A stretch of 42,609 bases of DNA, taken from the NCBI GenBank assembly GCA_037176905.1, contig JBBBWG010008890.1, positions 18,395 to 61,003 on the forward strand. The letters run 5' to 3'. The notes under the pieces are model-generated. The model had not been told where the DNA came from. It did no database searches and worked only from the letters and a program-made list of their open reading frames with translations. Of the stretch, positions 32,001-42,609 are shown piece after piece. How positions within the stretch are numbered: position 1 is the stretch's first letter; each line of letters opens with the position of its first letter. The DNA comes from Azolla pinnata. Its lineage: Eukaryota; Streptophyta; Polypodiopsida; Salviniales; Salviniaceae. The position numbers were made by a program, and so were the translations under genes.

Positions 32001-35000
32001 TTGAACAGCATATTTTATTAATTTGGTGGTTTTCTGCATATCAGCTCAGATGGTTATGAAGCTGTGCCTTTGCCTATAGATTCATTCTCCAATATTCTTT
32101 TCTCATCTGGAACTACAGGTTAGTGCTACTCTCAAGGAAACTATTAGTAAAGGCACAACTTTGAGATTTCTTTAATGTTTGTGCTGATTTTAGGGGAACC
32201 CAAGGCAATCCCATGGACTCATTTGAATCCACTCAAGGTAGCTGCGGATGCTTGGGCCCATCATGATATTCGAGATGGTGATGTGGTTTCATGGCCAACC
32301 AATCTGGGATGGATGATGGGACCTTGGCTCATCTATGCTGCATTCTTCAATAATGCTAGCATTGCTTTATACAATGGATCCCCTCTTGGATCTGGATTCG
32401 TCAAATTCGTGCAGGTAATGTACTCTTAGAATAACTCCATTAGTATTGTAAAGCTGGTGGTTTCCTGTTAAATGTGGCAGTATTAACTTGATGTTTTGAC
32501 TGTGAGAAATGGAATATTTAATCTTTTCTTTGTGGTGAATTGGTTATTAAAATGTTACACCTTTTGCTTTTAGTAAGAGAGAAAGATCACTGTGAGTACG
32601 CACCTGTGGATCCTTTCTATAAGTAAGCTGACCACTGTTGAAGCATTTTAGATCAGGAAAAGATTTCCTGTATTGTGCACATAATTTTTGCCACACCTTC
32701 ATGCTGTTTATGAAGAATCTCAGGCTTATTCTAACAACTGCATCTCAATATTTAATCACCACAATTTTCCTCAATATTTGCATGCGACTATTTAAACAAT
32801 TCCTGGAATTGTTTACATTTAAAATCTTCCATAAAGACATTATTTGGTTACTATTTTATTGTGAAGTTTAAGGATAGAAATTCTCAAATCTATGAATCTT
32901 TCATATGACTTGTCCTTAAAACTATTTGGAAAAGTGTACATTGTAAATGTTCTCAGTCTTCTTTTGTTATCGTCAAAATATCATCAATTTGAATAATTTT
33001 CTGAACACCCGAAAATTCTTTTTGATGTTGAGAGAGACTAGATACTAACTTTAATCCCAAAAGTCAGGGCTCAATTCTCATCTTTTGAGTGATTAACCCT
33101 GATGGCTATAGATTCCAGAACCTAATCATACACTAATTAACGAGTAACTGTATTATGAATTTTATCTGAGGGTTTTTGTGATGACTTTTATCTGAAATAT
33201 TAACTTTATTTGGAATGCTGGCTTAGGATGCGAAAGTGACAATGCTTGGCTTGGTACCTAGTCTTGTTAAGGGATGGAGGCGTACAATTGATATTTTCAA
33301 CTATGACTGGTCAAGTATCCGGTATGAGATGTAATTTATTATTTGTGATAGAACAATATGGCTAATTTTGCTCTTCATTATCCATAACTTACTATGATAA
33401 TCATAGCATATCAGGTGCTTCAGCTCTAGTGGAGAAGCTTCGAATGAAGATGACTACCTGTGGCTTATGGGAAGAGCACATTATAAACCAGTCATAGAAT
33501 ACTGTGGAGGCACAGAGATTGGAGGAGGTTTTGCAACAGGATCATTGCTTCAACCACAAGCACTAGCAACATTTAGCACACCAGCAATGGGTTGCAAATT
33601 GTTTCTTCTTGATCAAACCGGTAACCCTTTGGTCAGTTAAATGCCTTCCACCGCCTAAATATGTTGGTTGCTGTTCATTCAAATGTTTCAGGGCTTGTAA
33701 ACTTGTTCCTTTTCGGATTTATGATCCATCTGAATATTCATCGTGATCTTCTCTATGCTTCTTTTGATATCGTTTTCCTTTTCTCTTTGGGGAACCCTCC
33801 TTTTAGAAAAAATATAAACACATGATAGGGGATCAATTCACAAAACAGATGAGATATTGTAATCGTCTCAATCACGACACTATCCTCCACCTTCAATTTA
33901 GTGAATTCCCAGCAGAGAGAAGATATTATTTTTAATTGAGAGATTTGCACATATTACTTGGTTTGTGTCTGGTCAGTCCTATGAAGTTCAAGGTTACTTC
34001 AGGATTCTCCACTGATCCATTTTTAGCTTTACTTACTCAAAACTGTCTCACCTGTCTTAGAAATAGGTTATTAAGAAGTGTCAGGAGATCTGGGAATGGA
34101 TTTGTCTATGACTCAGGCCATGTCTCCTTAATTGGGTAGGCCATGTCTCCTTAATTGGGTTTAATCTTAGGTCCAAATGAACAAACAAGATGATGTGCCG
34201 AGGGAAGTTGAGTGATGCACATAATTGAGAGAGTGCCACTGCATCTTGGAGAGAGGGCAAGAGAACATTGATGTTTTTACCAGCCTGATGGTGAACCTGG
34301 CGTGGGTGAGGTTGCTCTTGACCCACTTTTCTTTGGTGGCTCAAAAACGCTGTTGAATGCAAACCATTATGATGTTTATTTCAATGGCATGCCAAGTGTC
34401 AATGGACTGGTAATGAAATCTTTTTTCTGGGATGATTAAGTTTCTCCTCTACCTATAATTTACTTGGTTGTATTGAGCCGTTTGAAAAGTTTGCAGAGGT
34501 TGCGAAGGCATGGAGATGAATTTGAGCGTACAGTTGGAGGATTTTACCGAGCATTGGGTCGTGTGGATGACACAATGAATCTAGGTGGCATCAAGGTCTA
34601 TCATGATATTTCAAATTTTTCTTTTTATTATAGACAGTGACTCTCTATTATGTTCTCAAAGGGTTAAGTGGCACAAAATCTATATAGGTAAGCTCAGTCG
34701 AGATAGAGAGGATATGCAATGTAGCCGATGCAAGTATTCTGGAAACTGCTGCAATAGGAGTACCTCAAGCAGGTGGAGGTCCTGAACAGCTCGTCATAGT
34801 GGTGGTGTTAAAGGCAGGTTCTGATGCGGGTACTAACGAAGAGCTGAAGCGGAGTTTCAATTCAGCCATTCAGCAAAAGTTGAATCCTCTCTTCAAAGTA
34901 TGTATTTGTTGCGAAAAACTTTAAAAAATGTCTGCATTTTCCAGTTATCCCCCACACTTCCTCAGAATCAGATGCTGTAGTTTCATCCTCCTGTCCTCTT

Positions 35001-35315
35001 TTCGGTGGTTGAGTGGCCACATTTTGGAAGTAATGGAACTTGGATAGTTTTGAGGGTCATTTACCGAAACAGCTTGTGTGCTATTTTCAGTAGACGTAAC
35101 AGCCATATTTTTGTATGCACTGAATATGCATGCCGAGTAATAAAATGGAGTTGCTTTTGTTTGGAAGGTCAAATAACCAGACCAGTTCTCATCACACTTT
35201 TTCCATGCAACAGGTTGCATTGGTAGTAGTTACAGATCTGCTACCTCGAACGGCTTCCAACAAGATCATGAGGAGAATGCTGCGTAGCCAATTCGGAGGC
35301 TTGAACAAGCTTTGA
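26087..35315 (+). CDS. AAE18: Peroxisomal acyl-activating enzyme (AAE17/AAE18 type)
   Basis: Fourteen exons: 26087-26364, 28068-28197, 29098-29354, 29957-30161, 31031-31071, 31245-31373, 32045-32118, 32194-32414, 33227-33321, 33415-33631, 34284-34409, 34497-34595, 34688-34897 and 35214-35315. All phases agree; 727 residues, the usual length of this plant clade. The enzyme uses ATP to adenylate a carboxylate and then forms its CoA thioester. Visible motifs: the AMP-binding loop [16 protein letters not shown] (split by an intron), [24 protein letters not shown] and [11 protein letters not shown] with the catalytic Lys near 711. In Arabidopsis, AAE18 acts in peroxisomal metabolism of 2,4-DB; natural substrates are unclear. 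The C-terminus NKL resembles a weak PTS1. Whether it is AAE17 or AAE18 cannot be decided. Heat-shock-element-like arrays lie upstream. Confidence 0.94.
26365..28067 (+). other. First intron of the acyl-activating enzyme gene
   Basis: A 1.7-kb T-rich intron between CTCT|GTGAGT and CATGAAG. No nested gene is seen. Long first introns sometimes carry enhancers, but nothing specific is visible. Confidence 0.7.
34115..34160. repeat. Perfect 23-bp tandem duplication in an intron
   Basis: AGGCCATGTCTCCTTAATTG plus GGT occurs twice head-to-tail (34115-34137 and 34138-34160) in the intron before exon 11 of the acyl-activating enzyme gene. Confidence 0.97.
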
Positions 35316-36360
35316 CATTGCATCTAGGTAACCAAGGAAAATGGGAACCTTTGCTATTGATTCAACCCTGAAAAATTTTCTTACAATAGAGAGACCATGA
35401 GGGATAGGTATATATGTAAAGTGTATCGAGACATTGACTTCCCATTTGTATTTCTTTTGCATTTGAAGCGTATGTCTTCATCTGCAATTGAGAATACATA
35501 TTCCTTTGCTAATACATGTATGATGAGAAATAAAAGCTCAATCCGTGAAATGCTTCGAACAAGGGTTGAAAATGCCACAAATGCATGGTTCGTTCTTTCT
35601 CATCCTTTTTACAAATTGCAGGCTCTTGAGAAGCCCAGTTCTTCTTTGCAAACTACACAACCTCATGTACATGCAACTTGGTAATTACCAAGTTGTATGA
35701 CCTCGCTACGAAACCTTAAAAAACCAACTTGTGTATGAAGCCATTGAGTGAGAAGGCATCATGGTCATCTTCTGCAGGAGATGAGAAAGCATCGTATTTT
35801 TTTATCGGAGTATGCTCTCTTTGCGCTTGATTCCTTTGTGGCGAACTACATTGTGTAATGAGGTAAACGAAGCTTGTGGTGATACGCAAATGTCGTTAGC
35901 ATTGGGCCCAGGTCGGTTTAAATAAAAAACAAACCGACCAGGTTAAGCTCAATTCGAAGACACTGGGTTCGGCTCAATTTCATTTCGGTTTGGTTGAGGC
36001 GGTTATTAGTTCAGTTTGAGAGGCGTACAATTCGGGTTAGTTCGGTTTTAGCTTGACAGTTTAATTGAACCGTCCCAAACCAAAGTCGGGGCTATGTTTT
36101 ATAACTTAAACGTCATGTAATTGAACAAATATATACGTTAATAAAATTGTTGATGCTCGATTAGTGTCGGTAAACGTAGTGGCAGCTACGCAACGAGAAG
36201 CAGCGCAATCGGGCCGTTGTTAAACAAAGAAAGATAGGTTTCATGCACTTGGCATTTTGGAATGGCGAGGAGCCAAACGCTAGACATACATGGCGAGGAC
36301 ACCGTAAGCACGACAGCTGTAGTTCTTCACTTAACTCGATCGGGCACATAATCAGATCCT
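35316..36360. other. 3' UTR and spacer with CGGTTT-rich patch
   Basis: Holds the 3' UTR of the acyl-activating enzyme gene. A perfect 9-bp inverted repeat (GGTCGGTTT 35911-35919, AAACCGACC 35931-35939) opens a patch of CGGTTC/CGGTTT-like words (35911-36100), a type of low-complexity sequence common in plant intergenic DNA. No gene is supported. Confidence 0.5.
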
Positions 36361-36422
36361 TTTCACAGTGTAGCCAATTTTGCTCGCCCTAAGATGTGTA
36401 GATCTCTCCTATCACTGCCGCC

Positions 36423-36512
36423 ACCATCATCATCATCATCCTCCTCCTCCTCCTCATCATCATCATCACCATCATCATCGGCACCATGGTCATCATCATC
36501 ATCATCATCTGG
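36423..36512. repeat. Compound CAT/CTC microsatellite
   Basis: CAT and CTC triplets in blocks, with one CGGCAC break. Confidence 0.92.
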
Positions 36513-36589
36513 AAGATGACCAGGTTGGTCAAGCAAGCATGAGAGCGACACTTCTATTGACCAAGACTTTGGCCATGTCCAAAATTTGT

Positions 36590-37250
36590 GTCTTTGTAGA
36601 GAGAGAAAGGGAGGGAGAGAGAGAGAGAGTGTGTGTGTGTGTTTGTAGAGAGAGGATGTGTGCGCGCGTGCGTTTGTAGAGAGAGGATGTGTGCGCGCGC
36701 ATGTTTGTAGAGAGAGGATGTGTATACAATAATAGAGAGGGGATGTGTGTGTGGGTGTGTTTGTAGAGAGATGATGTGCGTGCATTAATAGAGAGAGGAT
36801 GTCTGCGCATTGATAGAGAGGGGATGTGTGTGGATGTGTTCGTAGAGAGAGGATGGGTGTGGGCGTGTTTGTAGAGAGAGGATGTGTGTGCAAAAATAGA
36901 GAGAGGATGTGTGTAGAGAGAGAGAGAGAGTGTCGTGTGTTTGTATTAGAGAGAGAGAGATTGTCTTGTGTTTGTAGAGAGAGGATGTCTGCGTGCGCGT
37001 GTGTTTAATAGAGAGAGGATGTGTGCGTGCGCGTGTGTTTAATAGAGAGAGGATGTCTGCGCATCTGTTTGTAGAGAGAGGATGTGTGCGTGCGCTTGTG
37101 TTTAATAGAGAGAGGATGTGCGCGCGGGTCTGTTTGTAGAGAGAGGATGTATGTGTGCACGTGTGTTTAATAGAGAGAGGATGTGTTGCGCGCATCTGTT
37201 TGTAGAGAGAGGATGTGTGCGTGCATCTGTTTGTAGAGAGAGGATGTGTG
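36590..37250. repeat. Minisatellite of GTAGAGAGAGGATGTGTG units
   Basis: About 20 units of 24-34 bp, each with TAGAGAGAGGATGTG followed by a GTGCGCG-type tail and TTTGTAG or TTTAATAG. The later copies (36970-37245) are the most regular, near 31-33 bp. On the minus strand this gives long open frames of repeating HPLSTN and ILSLQT peptides, which I do not regard as genes. It ends about 195 bp before the gamma adaptin ATG. Confidence 0.93.
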
Positions 37251-37283
37251 TTCTTCTTCTTCTTCTTCTTCTTCTTCTTCTTC
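37251..37283. repeat. (TTC)n microsatellite in the gamma adaptin leader
   Basis: About 11 TTC units directly after the minisatellite, in the presumed promoter or 5' UTR. Confidence 0.95.
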
Positions 37284-37445
37284 AAGTGTTTCGGAGTGTG
37301 AATCCTTCTCTTTCACTGTCTTTTTTTTCTTTCCTGCTCAGAGATCTACCCTCCCAGGGCCTCTCCCCCTCGTTCATCCCGTCTCTACTCGCACAATTGT
37401 CCTCCTCTCATCTCCTCCGACAACGATCCTTCTTCTCCCTTCGCC

Positions 37446-40400
37446 ATGGGGACTCGATTGAGGTAAGCAACCCTACGATCTGACACCTTCTTTCGTTTTT
37501 CGGAGCGTCTCCAAATCCGTGCCCCTTCATCGGCTTGTGATCTGCCAAAGCACAATGTTTCCTGGTGTTCCAGCTCTCCTTCTGATTCCGTGGAATCTCT
37601 CCATTCCCCGATGATTTTTAGCTCGGATTAGAATGCGGCTATGAGCAATGCAAAACGCTAACCAGCGATGACTGATCTTCGGATAGATTTTTCAATAACA
37701 CTCCATGCATTGATTTGAGACGGCTTTACGCAATGAACTTCAAATCCATTTCCGTCGATATAGTAACGTTTGGAAGTCACATAGTCGATCTGTAGCAGAA
37801 ACAGTCAGAATCTATTAGATTTTCTGCGGTTTTGTGGGCAAGTATTACGTAGACCCTCAGAATGAAGAAAAAACGGAACTTTATGCTATTTTCAGAAGTA
37901 ACAGATCGACTTGATCTGATCAGTTGTTGAGGTAATTTTCTTTGTTATGTGATATAGTAGGATTTTTAGGTAGTTATAACACCCAAGGTAGTCGAAACAT
38001 AAGAGGGCATAACATTTGTCCCGCCTCTTTCCCTCCAAGAAAACAAGATTAAGCCATACATTATATTTACACGTATAACTGCCATTTTCCTCTCATTATT
38101 TCTTCACCTTAGACGCAGTGGATGCGCACTTGAAAGACTGGAGTTTGTCGACTGGATTATTTCCAGATTTGTATATCTTCTTTAGACAATGATAACGCTC
38201 TATGTTAATTTCACATTATTTCTCAAGGCTTACCTTTCCGAGTGGATCATCTTCAGTTTAATCTATAGTGCCACAAAGTTTCACAAAGCCAATCTGTTGT
38301 TCTCGTGCAATGTGCTCTTCGTGTATCACATGTCGGATAAGTGTTTACTGATGCCATAACGATGCATATTGATCGTACTATACATGTTTTCATTTGCATG
38401 TATTTTAGTGTAATGATATTTTTCACCAGTTTTTTCTTCAGGATTATTCATTTTGTCTACCTCTTAAAGTTTCAGGCCCAAATTTCTGGTTTGACAGCAT
38501 GAAAATAGTTTAATGCTCTGTACTCAAACACATAGGCCTGCTATTTACTGTGTATGAATTGGTCTTTTTTTGGGTTTTAAAAGGGGCCCAGAGTTTATGA
38601 AGCTCGTTATGAACTCTATCATAGTAGTTTTTTTTCACACCACACGAATTAGGCCTACTGTTCTTTCTTTTATCAGTATCTTAAGTGATGCAAAGCAAGG
38701 ATTTTTATCAGCTTGTTGGTTCCATCAGTTCTTAAACTTGTTTCTTCACTTCAGCATATATGGGTAAGTACAAAGCAATGATTTTCTTTTAGTTACATGG
38801 CTGGAGGATTACCTGAAAAATTCTTTTCTGTGCTACATGCATTATTTAGAAAACCCTTACTCTATTAAATAACACTTGGATGAACGTTGTTTCCCAATGC
38901 CATAATGCATTCGAAAGTTTCATGGTACAAAATTCAGCCCTACAGTGGAAAGTATAGGAGATGTGGTATTTCAACGGAAAGATCATTGCTATTTTCTATT
39001 TGTTAAATCAGGGATATGATACGAGCAATTAGGGCATGTAAGACTGCAGCTGAAGAACGGGCAGTTATAAAGAAAGAGTGTGCCGCTCTTAGAACAGCTT
39101 TTAATGAGAATGACCAGAGTTATAGCCACCGAAATCTGTCAAAGCTCATGTTCATACATATGCTTGGGTATCCAACACACTTTGGACAAATGGAGTGCCT
39201 TAAACTGATTGCTTCTTCTGGATTTCCGGAGAAACGGATAGGTTATCTTGGTTTAATGTTGCTTCTCGATGAACGGCAAGAAGTGCTGATGCTGGTGACA
39301 AATTCTCTGAAAAAGTAAGACTTGAAACGCATGAGTTTTTCATGAAATACGTATTTTCGGTCGTTTAATCTATGCATTCTTTTATTGGCAGTGATCTCAA
39401 CCATAGTAACCAGTTCATTGTTGGCCTTGCTCTCTGTGCCTTGGGAAATATCTGCTCAGCTGAAATGGCACGCGACCTGGCTGGTGAAGTTGAAAAGCTT
39501 CTTGGAAGCAACAACTCGTATATTAGAAAGAAGGTTGCAACATTTCAGTCTTCATGAGTTCTCTCACAGTGGACAAGTTTCTTTGTTTTGGTTTTACATA
39601 TGCAGTCTACACACTGCATCTAATCACACAGTTCCTTTGAATTATTCTCACTATGACAAAAGTGTTAATTCGTCATTCATAATGTACACATATTGTATCG
39701 TTATTGACATTATGTAATTGCGGAGCTCATTTGTTTGTGTTTTATGAGCAATGTTTTCACCTAATTTTCAGTCTATTATTCACAGGCAGCATTATGTTCT
39801 GTACGTATATTGCGGAAAGTACCTGATCTGGCAGACAATTATATAGACCCAGCAACTACATTGCTCTCTGACAAACATCATGGAGCTCTTATTTCAGGAG
39901 TGAGGCTGTGTATAGAATTATGTAAGACAAATGCAGCTGCATTGGAACACTTCCGAAAGGTATACACTTTACTGTCACAACTCTTTAAACTTATATCAGA
40001 CTGATCTAGCAAGTAGCGAATTGTCCTGGTGGTTGTTTCTGTATAATGAACTTTTTGAATGTTATATTATGAAGGACACCCGTTGCATCACACATAGCGT
40101 TGTAAATAATCACAAAGAATCATCATCCTGTATTAGGATGTGAACGAACATTATTAGAACTGAAAGGCTGGAATGACATGGTCAGCCATAACTATGTCTA
40201 TTTGCACATCATGAGAACTAGGAGCACATTTAACTACAGAGTACATGAAAGTTCAGACAGCATGCGGGTTATAAAGTTTAATGTTATGCCGATTCAAACA
40301 TTTTTGTTGATATTATGGATAAATTTACAACAGAATGAGGAAATCTATCACTTCGTGGATAAAGGTCTTTCCTTTTGGTTTCGAGCAGTTATCTAGCCTG

Positions 40401-42580
40401 CTACCATTTTTCTTATTTGACTGTATGTGTTTTTGTACTTTATCTTATAATGAGGAATATGTCCCCTCATAATTCAATAAGTGTCCTATAAGAGCTTGAC
40501 ACCTGTTGCATGAATGCCTGAATTGTTAGCAAGATGCACATATGATGCTCCACGAATTTGAGAGAAAAAAAGGGCTGAAGTGGTTCTATCGTGTCACACA
40601 GATCACCCTTTTATTGATTCTTAGAATAAGGATGGATTAACATTTAGCCACAAGGATTAGAGTCCCACCTTTTATGAGAAATCCAAGGATGAGTGCTTGG
40701 CCTTGAGCTAACCTCATAGATTTGTTTTACTTTGCATGACTGTATGGGTTGGCAATGATAACAGTATAAAATAACATGCAGGCTACCAGAATATAAATGA
40801 AGGTATAATTTGGATAAAAATAAGATTCATCAAGAACGGCATTATTTATAAAGAATGGTAACAAGGAACCATGGAAGATGGGTGAGCTATGTGATCCAGT
40901 TATTCAACAGGTTAACCAGGAAATCCTCTGGAAATGCCGTTTTTTTGACATGAAGAAGGTATATAGAAAGCACACTACAATGATCCCAAGCATTGAAACG
41001 TCTTGTTGTGCACCATTTAAAATGCCTATCCTAACATAACCATGGTCCTCCATATGATGGGCACTTGGTATTGCTCTTGATTGGCTAAGTGAATGAAATA
41101 TATTTTTCTCATGCAGCAAACATCGGCTATAGTACGTACATTAAAGAACATGCTTACAAGTGGCTATACTCATGAGTACGATGTGAATGGTGTCACCGAT
41201 CCCTTTCTTCAGATTCGACTACTAAGGCTTCTTCAGCTTATTGGACATAATGATCCCAACTCAAGTGACATTATGAGTGATGTTCTTGCACAGGTATGAA
41301 GTTGCACCCTTTCCTATCATTTTCTCTCCTAACGACCAAAATTATTTTGTATTCTTGCAACTAGTTTAATCATCATGGCAATTTATTGTTAAATAATAAA
41401 AACATATTACAGCATCCGAAATACTCCACCTATGAATAGAACTCGATGATTGGGCACCAAAGTACCACTTTGGCGGTGGATTTACAATCGTACTGATGTG
41501 AACTTGCTTGGCAGGTAGCTACAAATACTGAGTCCAATAAGAATGTTGGAAACTCAATTCTTTATGAATGCGTTCAGACAACAATGGGAATTGAAGCTAC
41601 AAGTGGGCTTAGAGTATTAGCTATTAATATTCTTGGTCGATTTTTATCGAACCGTGATAACAATATCAGGTCTATGTTTTTCCCTTCCCATTTATAAGAC
41701 TGTTGCTTTGTGATAAAAATAGTAGCACTTCTGATATGCTTTATAACTCAGTCGAACACCTGTGGTTCTTCAACGCTTAACGGCTGCAAAGTTTTCTGTT
41801 CTTCAGGTATATTGCATTAAATATGCTTCTCAGGGTAGTTTCAGTGGATACACAAGCTGTTCAAAGGCATAGGTCAACTATTGTTGAATGTGTGAAGGTA
41901 ATTCCAATCCATCCGAATATGTATGCTTTGCATTCTTATACATGATCCCATTTAATTGTAACTGATAAGAGCTAGAATAGGTTTCGGAAACGAGAAAGCC
42001 TTTGAAAGCCAAATATTATGTGTATAAGGTGCTCTTCAATTGGCCTGATTTCAGTTCCATAATGGAAAATTTTCCAGAGTGGAACATCAAATCTCATGAC
42101 TTTGTAATTGTATCTTTCTGCTCTTCTTTCATTCTCCTTCAGAGTTGGCACAAGTAATCTAAATTGTGGTTGAGATATAGCTCAATGCACGAAACTAAAA
42201 GACAAATGCAGCATGATTTTACCATTTCAGCCATAATACTCTAGAACTTATTTATGGCCATCCTTGTTTGTAAACAGGATACAGATATCTCTATCCGGCA
42301 AAGGGCATTAGAGCTAGTGTATGCTTTGGTCAATAAAGCAAATGTAAAAGCATTAACAAAGGAACTTCTGGGGTATCTGAAAACAAGTGATTCTGATTTC
42401 AAAGGTCTTCTAACTGCTAAGATATGCTCTATTGTGGAAAAGTAAGAAATCACCTCTTCAAATTATTATGATGTTTGTTTTTACTCTTCTGAAAATTTGC
42501 TAGATTCCTTCTTTGTGTTTTCCAGGTTTTCTCCGGATAAACTTTGGTATATAGATCAGATGATAAAAGTCCTGGCAGAG
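37446..42580 (+). CDS. AP1G: AP-1 complex gamma adaptin, 5' part
   Basis: Nine exons are visible: 37446-37462, 39012-39314, 39392-39533, 39786-39959, 41117-41293, 41515-41669, 41807-41897, 42278-42441 and 42526-42580. The phases agree and give 426 residues; the gene continues past the window (the family is about 860-880 residues). Gamma adaptin is a large subunit of the AP-1 clathrin adaptor, which sorts cargo at the trans-Golgi network and endosomes. The visible part is the alpha-solenoid trunk, with highly conserved blocks: [56 protein letters not shown] and [18 protein letters not shown]. The first exon is only 17 nt and ends in AG|GTAAGC. The predicted N-terminus (MGTRLR) is a few residues shorter than that of Arabidopsis AP1G. 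The appendage domain and hinge lie outside the window. Confidence 0.95.
37463..39011 (+). other. First intron of the gamma adaptin gene
   Basis: A 1.55-kb AT-rich intron after a 17-nt coding exon. No nested gene is seen. Confidence 0.8.
39960..41116 (+). other. Fourth intron of the gamma adaptin gene
   Basis: A 1.16-kb AT-rich intron (donor AAG|GTATAC, acceptor CTCATGCAG). No nested gene is seen. Confidence 0.8.
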
Positions 42581-42609
42581 GTATTTTCTTGAAATATTTG
42601 TCAGAATTT

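Noticed and set aside
35911..35939. Perfect 9-bp inverted repeat as a possible microRNA precursor or transposon end
   Set aside because: The stem is far too short for a microRNA precursor, and no matching terminal repeat or target-site duplication is visible.
36785..37285. 166-codon minus-strand frame of HPLSTN/ILSL repeats
   Set aside because: Translation of the GTAGAGAGAGGATG minisatellite. Open because unit lengths are near multiples of three; no start context or flanking domain.

Overview
This is a window of nuclear DNA from a land plant, almost certainly a flowering plant. The evidence is spliced genes with GT-AG introns, plant-only families (a PORR organelle RNA-binding protein and a STICHEL-type DnaX-like protein), a plant-type peroxisomal acyl-activating enzyme, two intronless nuclear tRNA genes and many long microsatellites. 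I cannot name the species. There is no operon, phage, CRISPR array or recognisable intact transposon.

Layout. A single-exon PORR gene (149-2257, +) lies tail-to-tail with a five-exon STICHEL-like gene (7767-3543, -). A small uncertain gene (8630-8982, +) with a TATA box is divergent from it. A degenerate repeat field and tRNA-Ser(GCU) (10014-10095, +) follow. Next is a four-exon gene of unknown function (11567-14666, +) whose 5' leader carries a 100-N assembly gap and an upstream ORF. From 14.7 to 19.4 kb I see only an orphan exon-like segment and very large microsatellites. A two-exon gene for an atypical WW-domain protein (19453-22057, +) follows, then a possible short spliced ORF, a 77-bp minisatellite and tRNA-His(GUG) (23685-23614, -). 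The interval 23.7-26.0 kb ends in a duplicated block dense in sequences that match the heat-shock-element consensus. It lies directly upstream of a 14-exon AAE17/AAE18-type acyl-activating enzyme gene (26087-35315, +). A G-rich minisatellite of about 20 units then precedes the gene for the AP-1 gamma adaptin (37446 to beyond the window end, +), of which nine exons are visible.

The genes do not form a pathway. The PORR protein is expected in mitochondria or plastids, the STICHEL-like protein is tied in Arabidopsis to cell morphogenesis, the acyl-activating enzyme is expected in peroxisomes, and gamma adaptin sorts cargo at the trans-Golgi network.

Most notable points: (1) a PORR domain split by a roughly 270-residue acidic repeat insertion; (2) short tandem duplications at gene edges (both ends of the PORR gene and a decayed copy of the last STICHEL exon); (3) perfect heat-shock-element-like arrays upstream of the acyl-activating enzyme gene; (4) a 77-bp identical overlap on both sides of the N gap, meaning the gap is probably false; (5) an orphan exon-like segment at 15.5 kb. 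I found no evidence of a wholly new molecular system. The strongest candidates for real biology are the split PORR protein and the heat-shock-element array.
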